64,000 bases of DNA. It comes from Nocardia seriolae NBRC 15557. GTDB lineage: Bacteria; Actinomycetota; Actinomycetes; Mycobacteriales; Mycobacteriaceae. The stretch lies in NCBI RefSeq assembly GCF_007990715.1, contig NZ_BJWY01000010.1:1-64000 (forward strand), given 5' to 3'. Under the pieces are notes generated by a model. It did no database searches. It was given only the letters and a program-made list of their open reading frames with translations, and was not told the origin of the DNA. A program made the position numbers and the translations under genes. Positions 1 through 8,503 of this stretch are shown one piece after another (the stretch's first letter is position 1; each line of letters starts with the position of its first letter).

Positions 1-129
1 CGACACTAGCTGTGCCTGGTCGTCGCCGACCTGAACTCGACCAAGAGCCTGGGCTCGGTGATGGCGACCGGCGTGCTGGTCAGCTTCGCGGTGCTCATCA
101 CCCTGTATCCGGCCCTGCTGGTCCTGTGC
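1..129 (+). pseudogene. MmpL-family transporter fragment, apparently inverted
   Basis: The plus-strand frame at about 10-126 reads ...CLVVADLNSTKSLG... followed by a hydrophobic stretch ending LYPALLVL. This is the typical MMPL-family transmembrane segment that follows the AIAASAVTV region. That preceding region is present on the opposite strand at 130-507. An in-frame TAG lies at 7-9, so no start is available. The segment is best read as part of the same MMPL gene in reversed orientation, either a small inversion or a fold-back at a contig end. Confidence 0.6.
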
Positions 130-507
130 TGGGCTCACCGCGACCGTCACCGCGCTGGCGGCGATCGCCGGTCCGGCCCGGCGGATCGCGGTGGCCATGG
201 CCGCGTAGCGATCCTCCGCGCGGCGCAGCTCCTCCCGATAGCGGGCTGTGAGCAGCAGGGCGTAATCGGTGCCCGCACCGAAAACCAGGACGGTGAGCAG
301 GAATTCGGTATCGCTGTTCACCGTGAGGCCTGCGTGCGCGGCCAGCACGTATATCAGGGCCTGCGCGACGGTCAGCGCGACGCCCACGCACAGCAGCGGC
401 AGCAGCCACAACACCGGACTGCGGTAGGTGACCAGCAGGATGAGCACGACGATGGCCACCACCCAGAAGGCGATGGCGGCCCAGGCGATTCGGCGCAAGA
501 GCTTCAT
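130..507 (-). pseudogene. MMPL-family membrane transporter, N-terminal piece of last domain
   Basis: The minus-strand frame starts with ATG at 507 and reads MKLLRRIAWAAIAFW, then several hydrophobic helices. The MMPL/RND hallmark FGAGTDYALLLTARYREEL follows, then AIAASAVTV, where homology stops near 130. MMPL proteins export lipids or glycolipids across the inner membrane of mycolic-acid bacteria. The ATG overlaps the stop of the upstream gene by four bases (ATGA), so the two were co-transcribed. The expected continuation of the protein is found inverted at 1-129. As it stands the gene is partial; a full MMPL protein would be far longer. Confidence 0.6.
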
Positions 508-1001
508 CGCACAACCTCCGGTTCCGGTACCCGCGCGGCGGTGAAGGCCGCCACCGCGACGGCCGCGGCCACCGCGATCGGCGTCAGCGCGCCGACCACC
601 TGATGCGGCCGCGCCGCCATCAGAAACGCCCCCGCCAGCGTGAAGGCGGGCGCACCCCACTGCACCGCCGCCAATGCCTATATCGCGCGCCCCTGCGGTC
701 GATTTCCATTGCGCAGCAGTCGAAGCGTGACCGCGGCCGACACCGAGATGATGATCACCGAGACCACGCCCGCCGCCACCCACGGGCCACCCTCGAACCC
801 CCGGCGCAGCAGCAGCCCACCCGTCATCCCGACGGCACCGCACATCGGCGGCACCACCGCGATCACCCGCCGCGACACGTGCGGCAACTCGGCGGCCGTC
901 GAAAACCGCCGCAGCCGAGCCAATTCCGCGCATTCCACACCCAGCAGCACCGTCAACCCGAGGGCCAGCGTCACCTGCCCGGCCAGCAAGATGGACCCCA
1001 C
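504..1001 (-). pseudogene. small integral membrane protein interrupted by an amber codon
   Basis: The frame opens at GTG 1001 (MGSILLAGQVTLALGL), 3 bases after the stop of the NTF2-like gene. It encodes hydrophobic helices and is stopped by TAG at 678-680. The same frame then stays open for 57 more codons of membrane-like sequence (LAAVQWGAPAFTLAGAFLM...) and ends in a TGA at 504-506 that overlaps the next gene's ATG. The natural product is probably about 165 residues with four or five transmembrane segments. The amber codon is either a real lesion or a sequencing error close to a contig end. I do not recognise the family. Confidence 0.55.
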
Positions 1002-1003
1002 GA

Positions 1004-1408
1004 CTACTCGCCCTCCACCGGCACGGCACGGGTCAGCTGATCGATCTCGGCGATCCGCTCGTCGGCGGCCAGGCGGCCCACCATGCAGATCTCGGTGGCG
1101 GTCGGCCCGGTGGAGCGAAGCGTGGCGTACAGCGTGTAGTGCGCCGCTATGGCGTCGCCCGACAGCAGGGCGCGATGCACCTTCACCCGCACCGCCTCGG
1201 CATTCTTGCGTGCCGGGCGCGCGTGGGTGACCAGCGCTTCGCGCGTCGAGCTCAGGCCGTCATTGCGGAAAGCGATATCGGGGGTGAACCAGCGGTCCAC
1301 CACGACACCCGGATCGTCGGCACCGAAGGCCATTTCGTGTGGATAGACGGTCAGATACTCGTACAGGTCGGATTCATTTCGCATGCGGCCCACACTGCGG
1401 GCCGGCAC
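1004..1408 (-). CDS. SnoaL/NTF2-like domain protein
   Basis: A compact protein of up to 134 residues. It has features of the NTF2/SnoaL cone fold: an N-terminal helix (ESDLYEYLTVYP), the stretch VDRWFTPDIAFRNDG, and C-terminal strands (AIAAHYTLYATL, ICMVGRLAADERIAEIDQLTR). Family members range from polyketide cyclases to small-molecule isomerases and non-enzymatic proteins, so no substrate can be given. The start is either GTG 1408 or ATG 1384 (MRNESD). It follows the decayed BTAD regulator by about 12 bases and precedes the two membrane genes on the same strand, so one transcript is likely. Confidence 0.7.
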   Translation of the reverse strand: MPARSVGRMRNESDLYEYLTVYPHEMAFGADDPGVVVDRWFTPDIAFRNDGLSSTREALVTHARPARKNAEAVRVKVHRALLSGDAIAAHYTLYATLRSTGPTATEICMVGRLAADERIAEIDQLTRAVPVEGE

Positions 1409-1419
1409 TCACACCGGGC

Positions 1420-3540
1420 TCACATCCCGCTCATACGGACTGCCGCCAGGCACGCCTCGATCGCGGCCACCGCCTCGCTACGGGTGAGAACTCGGCCACG
1501 TTCGTGAGCGACAACGGCGTCGTCTCCGATCGCCGCCGCCAATTCCGCTCGCAGCGCCACGATGTCGGGATACCGGGCGTCGGCCGCACCCCGCAGTGCG
1601 TGCCCCGCCCCAGCGCCTCCGCCGCCGCGCCGGGCAGCCCGGCCGCCAGACAGGTCCGAGCCACCCCGACACTCACCTCGGCGGCCATCGGCATGTCCCT
1701 GATCGCCACCGCGGTCGCCCACGTGTCGGAGCAATGCACCACGGCCGCCCCGACCCGTCCCTCCGTGGCTCGTAACAACCCCATCCGCAGCCCGAACATG
1801 GCCCGATACGAACGATCCTCGTTCACTACCCGATTCAGATCGCGCTCCACCGCAGCCAGCACCCGCGCCGATTCGCCCAGCTCTCCCTCGAATCGAGCGA
1901 TATCCGCTGCCAGCAACCGCGCCAGCACCGCATCCCCGGTCGCCAACTGCTCCCTCGGCAAGGTCTCCAGCTCCGTACGCGCCGCCCCCACCGCACCGGA
2001 ATGCAGCCGGATCATGACCAGCCAAACCCGCAGCGTGACCGCATTACCCAACTCCTGTGCCGGTACCAGCGCCGCGAACACCGACTCCGAAGCCCCGGCG
2101 AAATCCCCGAGCGTGGCCTGGGCGAACGCCAGATAAGTCAACGCCGTAGACCACCCCCACCGCTCCCCGGCCTCCTCGAAACATCCCGCGGCCGCCCGCA
2201 AATCCCCGTCCAGCCCGGCCACCCCGGAATCGTTGGCGCGCAGGAACGACCTCACCAGCCAGAACATCCCCCGAGTCCAAGCGTCCCTGTGCCCCAACCG
2301 CGGTCGCACCACTTCGAGCCCGGCTTCGACCCGCTCTGCCGCCAATTCCATCAGCGCCCAGGCCAATTCGGCTGCCCCATCCAGGCCCGCCCCAGTAGCG
2401 TCAGCCGCGCCCACGCGGCTGGGCTCGCCGCCGCTTTCGCGAGTAGGGAATGCAGGGCGAAGGCGGGTGCCAGGGGCTCCGGCACCCGCCCGAGGAGATC
2501 CTCGGCGAACCGCGCCACCCCGTCGACGAGGTGCTCGCAATTGTCGAGGATCAGCAGGGCGGGCGCGGTCGGCAACGCCTCCGCCAGCGACGCCACCGGA
2601 TCCGCCCCGGACGGCTCATGCGCACGCGACATCGCCACACCGAGCCCGGCGGCCACCGCCTGCGGCAGATCCGAGACGTCGGTCATCGCGGCCAATTCCG
2701 CCACCCCCACGCCACCCGGAAACCGCCCACCCAACTCGCCCCCGAGCGTGACGGCCAGCCGCGTCTTCCTGCCCCGCCCGGCCCCACCAGGGTCACCAGC
2801 CGAGCCCGCCCCAGCCGACCCGCCACCTCCCCCCGGTCCATCTCCCGCCCGACAAAACTCGTCAACGGAGCCCGCAACCGCCCCCTCGCCCCCACCTCGC
2901 CGCCCGTCGAATCTCGCTCCCGTCGCGCCCCCGGCGGCATCCGGCCGCGTTCTGCGTGCGAATCCAGTTGGGCCGCCACCGGATTGCCGTCCCCGCCCGG
3001 GTGCGGACGCGCTCCCGGGTGGCTGTCGTGTCCGGCCTGCGGATGCGGTGCAGGCAGAGTCTGCTCGGCGGCACGCTGCTCATTGGGCCGTGCGGGGATC
3101 TCGCCGCGGAGGAGTTTGAGGTGCAGGTCGAGGAGTTCGGGGCCGGGGTCGGTGCCGATCTCGGTGGCCAGCAGGGTTCGGTAGTGGTCGAAGGTGGCGA
3201 GGGCCGCCGTGGTCCGGCCCGCGTCGTGGAGGCCGCGAAGGTGCAGCAGTCGCAGGGGCTCGCGGAGAGGGGTGGCCGCGATCAGGTCCTCGAGTTCGGC
3301 GATCAGTAGGGAATCGCCGGGGCGCGTGGTCAATTCGGTGGTGAGAAGTGCCTCGGTCGCGGTGGTGCGCAGTTCGGTGAGTCGGGTGGTGGTCGCCGCC
3401 GCGAACGGCAGTTCGGCCACATCCGCGAGGGCCGGGCCGCGCCACAGGGAAAGTCCCTCGCGCAGTTGCCAGACCGCGCGGGCCGGGTACCGGTGCGCCG
3501 GTCGGCGCGCGACCGACGCGATCAATGCGCGGTGGACAGC
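1420..3540 (-). pseudogene. BTAD/NB-ARC/TPR transcriptional regulator (SARP-type), truncated and frameshifted
   Basis: Read from high to low coordinates. A BTAD domain comes first (ARAVWQLREGLSLWRGPALADV near 3480, down to TDPGPELLDLHLKLLRG). An ATPase region follows with LTSFVGRE and LVTLVGPGGAG, then LLILDNCEHLVDG (Walker B), then a TPR-like C-terminus ending LAAVRMSGM. Three frame breaks separate these parts: about 2773 in the P-loop, about 2390, and about 1603. Each is cured by adding one base to a short homopolymer. The N-terminal winged-helix DNA-binding domain and start of the BTAD are absent, because another gene occupies that position. This is a decayed regulator, or a truncated one with assembly errors. 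Confidence 0.75.
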
Positions 3541-3878
3541 AGGCGGGCTCGCTGACGGGCCTCGTCTTCCGGGCAGGTGGTGGCCAGCGCCCGGCGGCGA
3601 TTGGTGCGGACGGCCGCGCTGAAGAGCTGATACTCGGCCGAGGGGACACAGATTTCGCGGTACGGGTGGCGCGGGGCGGCCCGGCGGTGCGGGCCGGGAA
3701 TGACGACGCCGCGCCGCGCACCGGCCTCCTGCGCGCGCACCCACTTCTGCATGCTGCGGGAATCGATACTGGGCAGGTATTCCACCGCACGATCCCATTC
3801 CAGGCCCTCCACCTGCATAGGATCGGCGACCGCGGTCACGACAACGGCATATGCCGTACCGACGGTGTTGTCCGCCAT
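3522..3878 (-). CDS. hypothetical protein, 118 aa
   Basis: The ATG at 3878 has a good ribosome-binding site (AGGGGG about eight bases upstream) and gives MADNTVGTAYAVVVTAVADP. A charged and aromatic middle follows (GLEWDRAVEYLPS), then an Arg-rich C-terminus ending RARLLSTAH. No signal peptide or membrane segment is visible and I do not recognise the family. It ends inside the start region of the truncated BTAD regulator on the same strand. It may therefore have been brought in by the event that removed the regulator's DNA-binding domain. Confidence 0.5.
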   Translation of the reverse strand: MADNTVGTAYAVVVTAVADPMQVEGLEWDRAVEYLPSIDSRSMQKWVRAQEAGARRGVVIPGPHRRAAPRHPYREICVPSAEYQLFSAAVRTNRRRALATTCPEDEARQRARLLSTAH

Positions 3879-4182
3879 TGGATCTACCCCCTGTCCATGC
3901 TCGAGATCTCCGGCGTTGCGCGGGGAATGTTCAGGATACGTCGAAAGATCTTGCACTACTGAGTCTTTCGCTGTACCCGCAGGTAGTTTGCGGGTACTCC
4001 GCAGTCCTCTCGGGCCGAACCGGGCAGGTGTGAGCGGAATTCCGGCCCGGGCGCGGGGGTTGTCCAGCGGGCTGGAAGTGGCACGAATCACCCGCTCGCC
4101 GGGCCCCGGAATACGCCCGCGACCCCGTATGTTCAGGTGGTTGCCATATCCACCAAAGGTGGAAGCGACCACAGGAGGACCC
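3879..4182. promoter_or_regulatory. divergent intergenic region with inverted repeat
   Basis: The spacer separates the minus-strand hypothetical gene from the plus-strand monooxygenase. It contains a perfect 8-bp inverted repeat, GTACCCGC (3973-3980) and GCGGGTAC (3990-3997), around a 9-base loop. This may be an operator or an RNA hairpin. A 13-mer TACTGAGTCTTTC at 3957-3969 recurs twice at 8459-8495. No other gene is seen here. Confidence 0.35.
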
Positions 4183-5316
4183 GTGCAGTTCGGACTATTC
4201 AGCGTCGGCGACGTCACCATGGACCCCACCACCGGCCGGACCCCGACCGAGGCCGAACGCATCCAGGCCATGGTCGCCATCGCCCGCAAGGCCGAGGAGG
4301 TCGGCCTCGACGTCTTCGCCACCGGTGAGCACCACAATCCGCCGTTCGTGCCGTCCTCGCCGACCACCATGCTCGGCTATATCGCGGCCAAGACCGACCG
4401 GCTGGCACTGTCCACCGCGACCACGCTCATCACCACCAACGACCCGGTGAAGATCGCCGAGGACTTCGCCATGCTGCAGCACCTGTCCGGCGGCCGGGTG
4501 GACCTCATGATGGGCCGCGGCAATACCGGACCCGTCTATCCGTGGTTCGGCAAGGACATTCGTGACGGCATCCCGCTCGCGGTGGAGAACTACCACCTGC
4601 TGCGGCGGCTGTGGCGCGAACGGAATGTGAACTGGGAGGGCAAGTTCCGCACCCCGCTGCAGGGCTACACCTCGACACCCGCACCGCTGGACGGCACCCC
4701 GCCGTTCGTGTGGCACGGTTCCATCCGCTCGCCCGAGATCGCCGAGCAGGCCGCCTATTACGGCGACGGGTTCTTCCACAACAATATTTTCTGGAACCCG
4801 GAGCACACCAGGCAGATGGTGACCCTGTACCGCCGCCGCTTCGAGCACTACGGGCACGGCGCGGCCGAACAGGCCATCGTCGGACTCGGCGGGCAGGTCT
4901 TCATGGCCGGGACCGAGGCCGAGGCCAAGCGAATCTTCCGGCCCTACTTCGACAATGCGCCCGTCTACGGTCACGGCCCGTCGCTGGAGGACTTCAGCGA
5001 AATGACCCCGCTCACCGTGGGCACGCCCGAGCAGGTCATCGAACGCACCCTGGGATTCGCCGACAATGTCGGTGACTACCAGCGCCAGCTGTTCCTCATG
5101 GACCACGCGGGCCTGCCGCTGGAGCTGGTGCTCGAGCAGGTCGAGATCCTCGGCCGCGAGGTTGTCCCGGTGCTGCGCAAGGAATTCGAGGCCCGCCGCC
5201 CCGCCGGGGTGCCCAGTGACCTGCCGACCCACGCGTCGCTGGTCGCCGCCGGTCCCGACGCCCCGCACCACCTGGTCGAGCCCGCCCGCGAGCGCGTGCT
5301 CGCCGAAGAGAATTGA
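4183..5316 (+). CDS. LLM-class flavin-dependent oxidoreductase
   Basis: This 377-residue protein starts at GTG 4183 behind a strong AGGAGG (4173-4178), reading MQFGLFSVGDVTMDP. It is a bacterial luciferase-like TIM barrel. Conserved parts include EVGLDVFATGEHH, the LSTATTLITTNDP strand, LSGGRVDLMMGRGNTGPVYPW and GDGFFHNNIFW. Such enzymes use reduced FMN and oxygen to oxidise small substrates, such as alkanals, amines or sulfonates. The FMN reductase gene follows after 8 bases, so the pair forms a two-component monooxygenase. The substrate is unknown. The call is very safe; the precise function is open. Confidence 0.93.
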   Translation: MQFGLFSVGDVTMDPTTGRTPTEAERIQAMVAIARKAEEVGLDVFATGEHHNPPFVPSSPTTMLGYIAAKTDRLALSTATTLITTNDPVKIAEDFAMLQHLSGGRVDLMMGRGNTGPVYPWFGKDIRDGIPLAVENYHLLRRLWRERNVNWEGKFRTPLQGYTSTPAPLDGTPPFVWHGSIRSPEIAEQAAYYGDGFFHNNIFWNPEHTRQMVTLYRRRFEHYGHGAAEQAIVGLGGQVFMAGTEAEAKRIFRPYFDNAPVYGHGPSLEDFSEMTPLTVGTPEQVIERTLGFADNVGDYQRQLFLMDHAGLPLELVLEQVEILGREVVPVLRKEFEARRPAGVPSDLPTHASLVAAGPDAPHHLVEPARERVLAEEN

Positions 5317-5324
5317 GGACGGCC

Positions 5325-5978
5325 ATGAGTCGCAAACTCGTCGTGCTGACCGCCGGGCTCTCGCAGCCCTCGTCCACCCGGCTGCTCGCCGACCAGCTCG
5401 CCGCCGCGGTCACCGCGGCGGTGGGCGGGCGCGGGGAGAGCCTCGAGGTCGAGGTGATCGAACTGCGGGAACTGGCAAGCGATCTCGCCACCACCATGAC
5501 CACCGGGCTGCCCACCCCCGCCGTGGCCGCGGCCCGGCAGCGGGTTTCCGACGCCGACGGCATCATCGCGGTGACACCGGTTTTCACCGCGAGCTACAGC
5601 GGCCTGTTCAAGATGTTCGTCGACATCCTGGACACCGATGCGCTCAACGGTATGCCGGTCCTCATCGCCGCGACCGCGGGCACGGCCCGGCATTCCATGG
5701 TGCTCGACTTCGCCATGCGCCCGCTGTTCGCCTACCTGCGGGCGGTCGTGGTCCCTACGGGTGTCTTCGCGGCCACCGAGGACTTCGGCTCCACCGGCCT
5801 GACCGAGCGCGTGCATCGCGCGGCCGCGGAACTGGCCCAGCTGATGGTCGCCGAAGCCACCGGCGTGCAGGGCTTCCTGCAGGACGAGCCGGTCCGCCAC
5901 CGCAGTTCCGGCAATGGCGTCGGCGCGGTCCGGCCGTTCAGCGAACTGCTCGCCGGGCACACCGGCGACGGCCGGTAG
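5325..5978 (+). CDS. NADPH-dependent FMN reductase (CE1759/MsuE-like)
   Basis: 217 residues from ATG 5325 (MSRKLVVLTAGLSQPSSTR). The flavodoxin-like fold shows the phosphate-binding loop GLSQPSSTRLL and the segment DGIIAVTPVFTASYSGLFKMFVD, which is characteristic of FMN reductases. It reduces free FMN with NAD(P)H and would hand FMNH2 to the luciferase-like oxygenase encoded just upstream. The gap between the two genes is 8 bases with GAGGAC as ribosome-binding site, so they are translated from one message. The C-terminus (RHRSSGNGVGAVRPFSELL) is soluble and unremarkable. Confidence 0.92.
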   Translation: MSRKLVVLTAGLSQPSSTRLLADQLAAAVTAAVGGRGESLEVEVIELRELASDLATTMTTGLPTPAVAAARQRVSDADGIIAVTPVFTASYSGLFKMFVDILDTDALNGMPVLIAATAGTARHSMVLDFAMRPLFAYLRAVVVPTGVFAATEDFGSTGLTERVHRAAAELAQLMVAEATGVQGFLQDEPVRHRSSGNGVGAVRPFSELLAGHTGDGR

Positions 5979-6020
5979 CCGAACAGCTGTAGCTATTCGG
6001 TAGCTGGATAGGATGATCGA

Positions 6021-6980
6021 ATGGCCGAGGAAATTCTGCCCGCCATCCCGCTCGACTCCTGGCGGCCCACCAAGGAAACCCTGCACCGCTACGCCCAGAT
6101 CATCGGCAAGGTCGCGCTGGCCAAGGGGATCAGGCGCAACCACTGGTGGCACATGACCTATCGGCTCACCGCCCGGGGCTGGACCACGGTCCCCCTGGGC
6201 AGTGCCACCGACGGCCCGGTCTTCACCTGCGAATTCGACTTCTTCGACCACGTGCTGCGGATCTCGAACGACCGCGGCACCCAGGAGGAGATACCGCTCG
6301 GGCAGTCGGTGGCCGTCTTCTACGTCGAGGTCATGAACGGGCTGCGCAATCTGGGCATCGACGTCGTCCTGGCCCACCCCACCCCCTTCGACCTGCCCGA
6401 CCACGGTCGCCCCTTCGACGAGGACGAGGAACACCGCACCTACGATCCGGCCGCCGCCCAGCGCGCCTTCCGGGTGCAGAGCCAGGTCGGCCGCATCCTG
6501 GAGCAGTTCAGCGCCACCTACTCGGGCAAGACCTCGCCGGTCCAACTCTTCTGGCACACCTTCGATGTCGCGGTCCAGCGCTTCTCCGACCGAAAGATCG
6601 ACATGCCCGACAGCGTGGATCTCGTGACCCGCGAGGCGTATTCCCGCGAGGTGATCAGCGCCGGGTTCTGGTTCGGCGACGACAAGGTCCCCGCGCCGAC
6701 CTTCTACTCCTACACCGCGCCCGAACCCGCCGGACTCGCCGATCAACCGCTGCGGCCCGGGTCGGCGAAATGGGCGGTCTCGGGCGCGGGCCACAATGCC
6801 TACCTGGCCTATGACGACGTGCGCGCCACCGCCGACCCGGTCGGCACCGCGCTGGATTTCTTCCAATCCCAGTACGAGGCGGGCTCGCGGCTCGCGGGCT
6901 GGGACGCTGTCGGTCTGGCCTGCCACAATGGCATTACCGATCCCGTGTTGACCTCACCGCGCCTGGGGTGGCCGGAATAA
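6021..6980 (+). CDS. DUF5996 family protein
   Basis: 319 residues from ATG 6021, starting MAEEILPAIPLDSWRPTKETLHRYAQIIGK. The family shows a conserved core: WRPTKETLH, NHWWHMTYRLTARGWTT, FDFFDHVLRI, VQLFWHTFDVAVQRFS and SREVISAGFWFGD. It is a soluble cytoplasmic protein common in actinobacteria and proteobacteria with no known biochemical role. It lies about 40 bases after the FMN reductase and may be transcribed with it, though no functional link is evident. The family assignment rests on recognition of these motifs. Confidence 0.88.
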   Translation: MAEEILPAIPLDSWRPTKETLHRYAQIIGKVALAKGIRRNHWWHMTYRLTARGWTTVPLGSATDGPVFTCEFDFFDHVLRISNDRGTQEEIPLGQSVAVFYVEVMNGLRNLGIDVVLAHPTPFDLPDHGRPFDEDEEHRTYDPAAAQRAFRVQSQVGRILEQFSATYSGKTSPVQLFWHTFDVAVQRFSDRKIDMPDSVDLVTREAYSREVISAGFWFGDDKVPAPTFYSYTAPEPAGLADQPLRPGSAKWAVSGAGHNAYLAYDDVRATADPVGTALDFFQSQYEAGSRLAGWDAVGLACHNGITDPVLTSPRLGWPE

Positions 6981-7091
6981 CCGCATGCCCCGAATCGTCT
7001 CTCCGGCATAGTGTGTCGTAGAGGAGACATGGGATGATCACCATGGGGAGAGGGCCCGCAAGGCTTTCGCGTGTGGAGAAGAGGGGTCCAG

Positions 7092-8465
7092 ATGCGTGAG
7101 GAACGCATACCGAATCCGACGCTGACGGCGTATCGGGAAACCACCTTCACCGCCGGTCCGAACACCCGCGTCGGGCTGATGGGGGCGCTGGTCCTGGGCA
7201 GCGTCATCCTGGTGTGGGCGGCCGAACGCGCCTCCCGCGAGGGCGACGACCACGGCTGGTTCGTGGCGGTGTCGGTCGCCGGACTGTTCGTGGCGCGTGG
7301 CCTGTACCTGCGCCGGCCCATCACCCTGCCGCACCTGACCTTCGCGGCCATGACCCTGGTGGTCTCCAACTTCTCCTACCGGACCGAGCACCCGGTCGCC
7401 GGCTTCGTCTTCCTGGCCGCCAGCGGCGCTATCCTGGTGCTGCCGCAGGGCAGCAAGCCCCAGCCCGAACAGCTACCCCGGGTAGCCGAGCTGGTGCGGC
7501 GCAGCCATGGGGATCCCTTGGCCCCCTTCGCACTCCACTCGTCCAAGAGCTACTTCTTCAATGACGACGGCTCCGCGGCCATCGCCTACCGGGCCCGGCT
7601 CGGAATCGCCGTCGTCGCGGGCGATCCCATCGGCGACGCGGGGCGCTTCCCCGAATTGCTCACCGATTTCTCGCTTTTCGCGGGCAGCCACGGCTGGAAG
7701 ATCGCGATCCTGGGCGCGAGCCCCCAGGTCACCCGGACCTGGCAGCGCCGGGCCGTGGATCACCGCGGGCTGCGGGCCATCGCCATCGGCCGCGACGTCG
7801 TCATCGACGTGGGCGGATTCGATCTGGTGGGCCGCAAATTCCGCAACCTGCGCCAGGCGGTGAGCCGCACCAAGAACTTCGGCGTGACCACCGAGATCGT
7901 GCCCGAGGTCGCGCTCACCGAACCCCAGCGCGAGACCCTGCTGGGCATCGTGGACGAGTGGGGGCAGGGGCGGCAGACCCGCGGCTTCTCCATGATCCTC
8001 GACCACCTGCTCGACGGGCGGCATCCCGGCATGCTGGTGGTCATGGCGCGCGACGCCGACGGGCGGGTCGTGGGATTCCAGCGCTACGGCGTCTCCGACA
8101 ACGGCCGGGAACTGAGCCTGGACGTGCCGTGGCGGCGGCACGACGCGCCCAACGGCCTCGACGAGCGCATGATCGTCGACCTGGTGGATTACTCCCGTGG
8201 GCGCGGCATCAAGCGAATCTCACTGGCCTTCGCGGCTTTTCCGGAGATCTTCGCCGACAAGCAGCGGTCGCGGCCGATGCAGCTCGCGTATCGGGCCGTG
8301 CGGCTGGGCGATTCGCTGATCCGGCTGGAATCGCTGTATCGATTCCTACGGAAGTTCAACGCCTTCGGCGATCAGCGGTACGTCCTGCTGCGGTGGCGCG
8401 AGGTAGTGATCGTGGCGCTCGCACTGCTCACCCTGGAATTCGTCCCGCATCGCAAGCAGTACTGA
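7092..8465 (+). CDS. MprF-like membrane protein with DUF2156 (aminoacyl-lipid transferase) domain
   Basis: The N-terminal 130 residues hold several transmembrane helices (LMGALVLGSVILVWAAE, GWFVAVSVAGLFVARGLYL, LTFAAMTLVVSNFSY, GFVFLAASGAILVL). A DUF2156/GNAT-fold catalytic domain follows: KSYFFNDDGSAAIAYRARLG, GRKFRNLRQAVSRTKNFG, DEWGQGRQTRGFSM, ERMIVDLVDYSRGRGIKRISLAFAAFPEIF. A hydrophobic stretch lies at the C-terminus. Proteins of this type transfer amino acids (Lys or Ala) from aminoacyl-tRNA to phosphatidylglycerol, or lack a known substrate. The start is ATG 7092, behind AGAAGAGGGG; GTG 7071 is an alternative. The stop lies in a 24-bp tandem repeat shared with the convergent hydrolase gene. 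Confidence 0.85.
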   Translation: MREERIPNPTLTAYRETTFTAGPNTRVGLMGALVLGSVILVWAAERASREGDDHGWFVAVSVAGLFVARGLYLRRPITLPHLTFAAMTLVVSNFSYRTEHPVAGFVFLAASGAILVLPQGSKPQPEQLPRVAELVRRSHGDPLAPFALHSSKSYFFNDDGSAAIAYRARLGIAVVAGDPIGDAGRFPELLTDFSLFAGSHGWKIAILGASPQVTRTWQRRAVDHRGLRAIAIGRDVVIDVGGFDLVGRKFRNLRQAVSRTKNFGVTTEIVPEVALTEPQRETLLGIVDEWGQGRQTRGFSMILDHLLDGRHPGMLVVMARDADGRVVGFQRYGVSDNGRELSLDVPWRRHDAPNGLDERMIVDLVDYSRGRGIKRISLAFAAFPEIFADKQRSRPMQLAYRAVRLGDSLIRLESLYRFLRKFNAFGDQRYVLLRWREVVIVALALLTLEFVPHRKQY

Positions 8466-8503
8466 GTCTTTCACTTCGAGCAGTACTGAGTCTTTCACTT
8501 CAA
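8456..8503. repeat. 24-bp tandem duplication
   Basis: Two adjacent copies of a 24-base unit (GCAGTACTGAGTCTTTCACT plus four bases) occupy 8456-8479 and 8480-8503. They differ at one position near the end. The repeat covers the last codons and stop of the MprF-like gene on the plus strand. It also holds the last codons and TGA of the hydrolase gene on the minus strand. Confidence 0.9.

Noticed and set aside
5076-6926. 616-codon minus-strand frame across the FMN reductase and DUF5996 genes
   Set aside because: It spans two unrelated genes and their spacer and has the Arg/Gly/His-rich composition of a GC-driven shadow.
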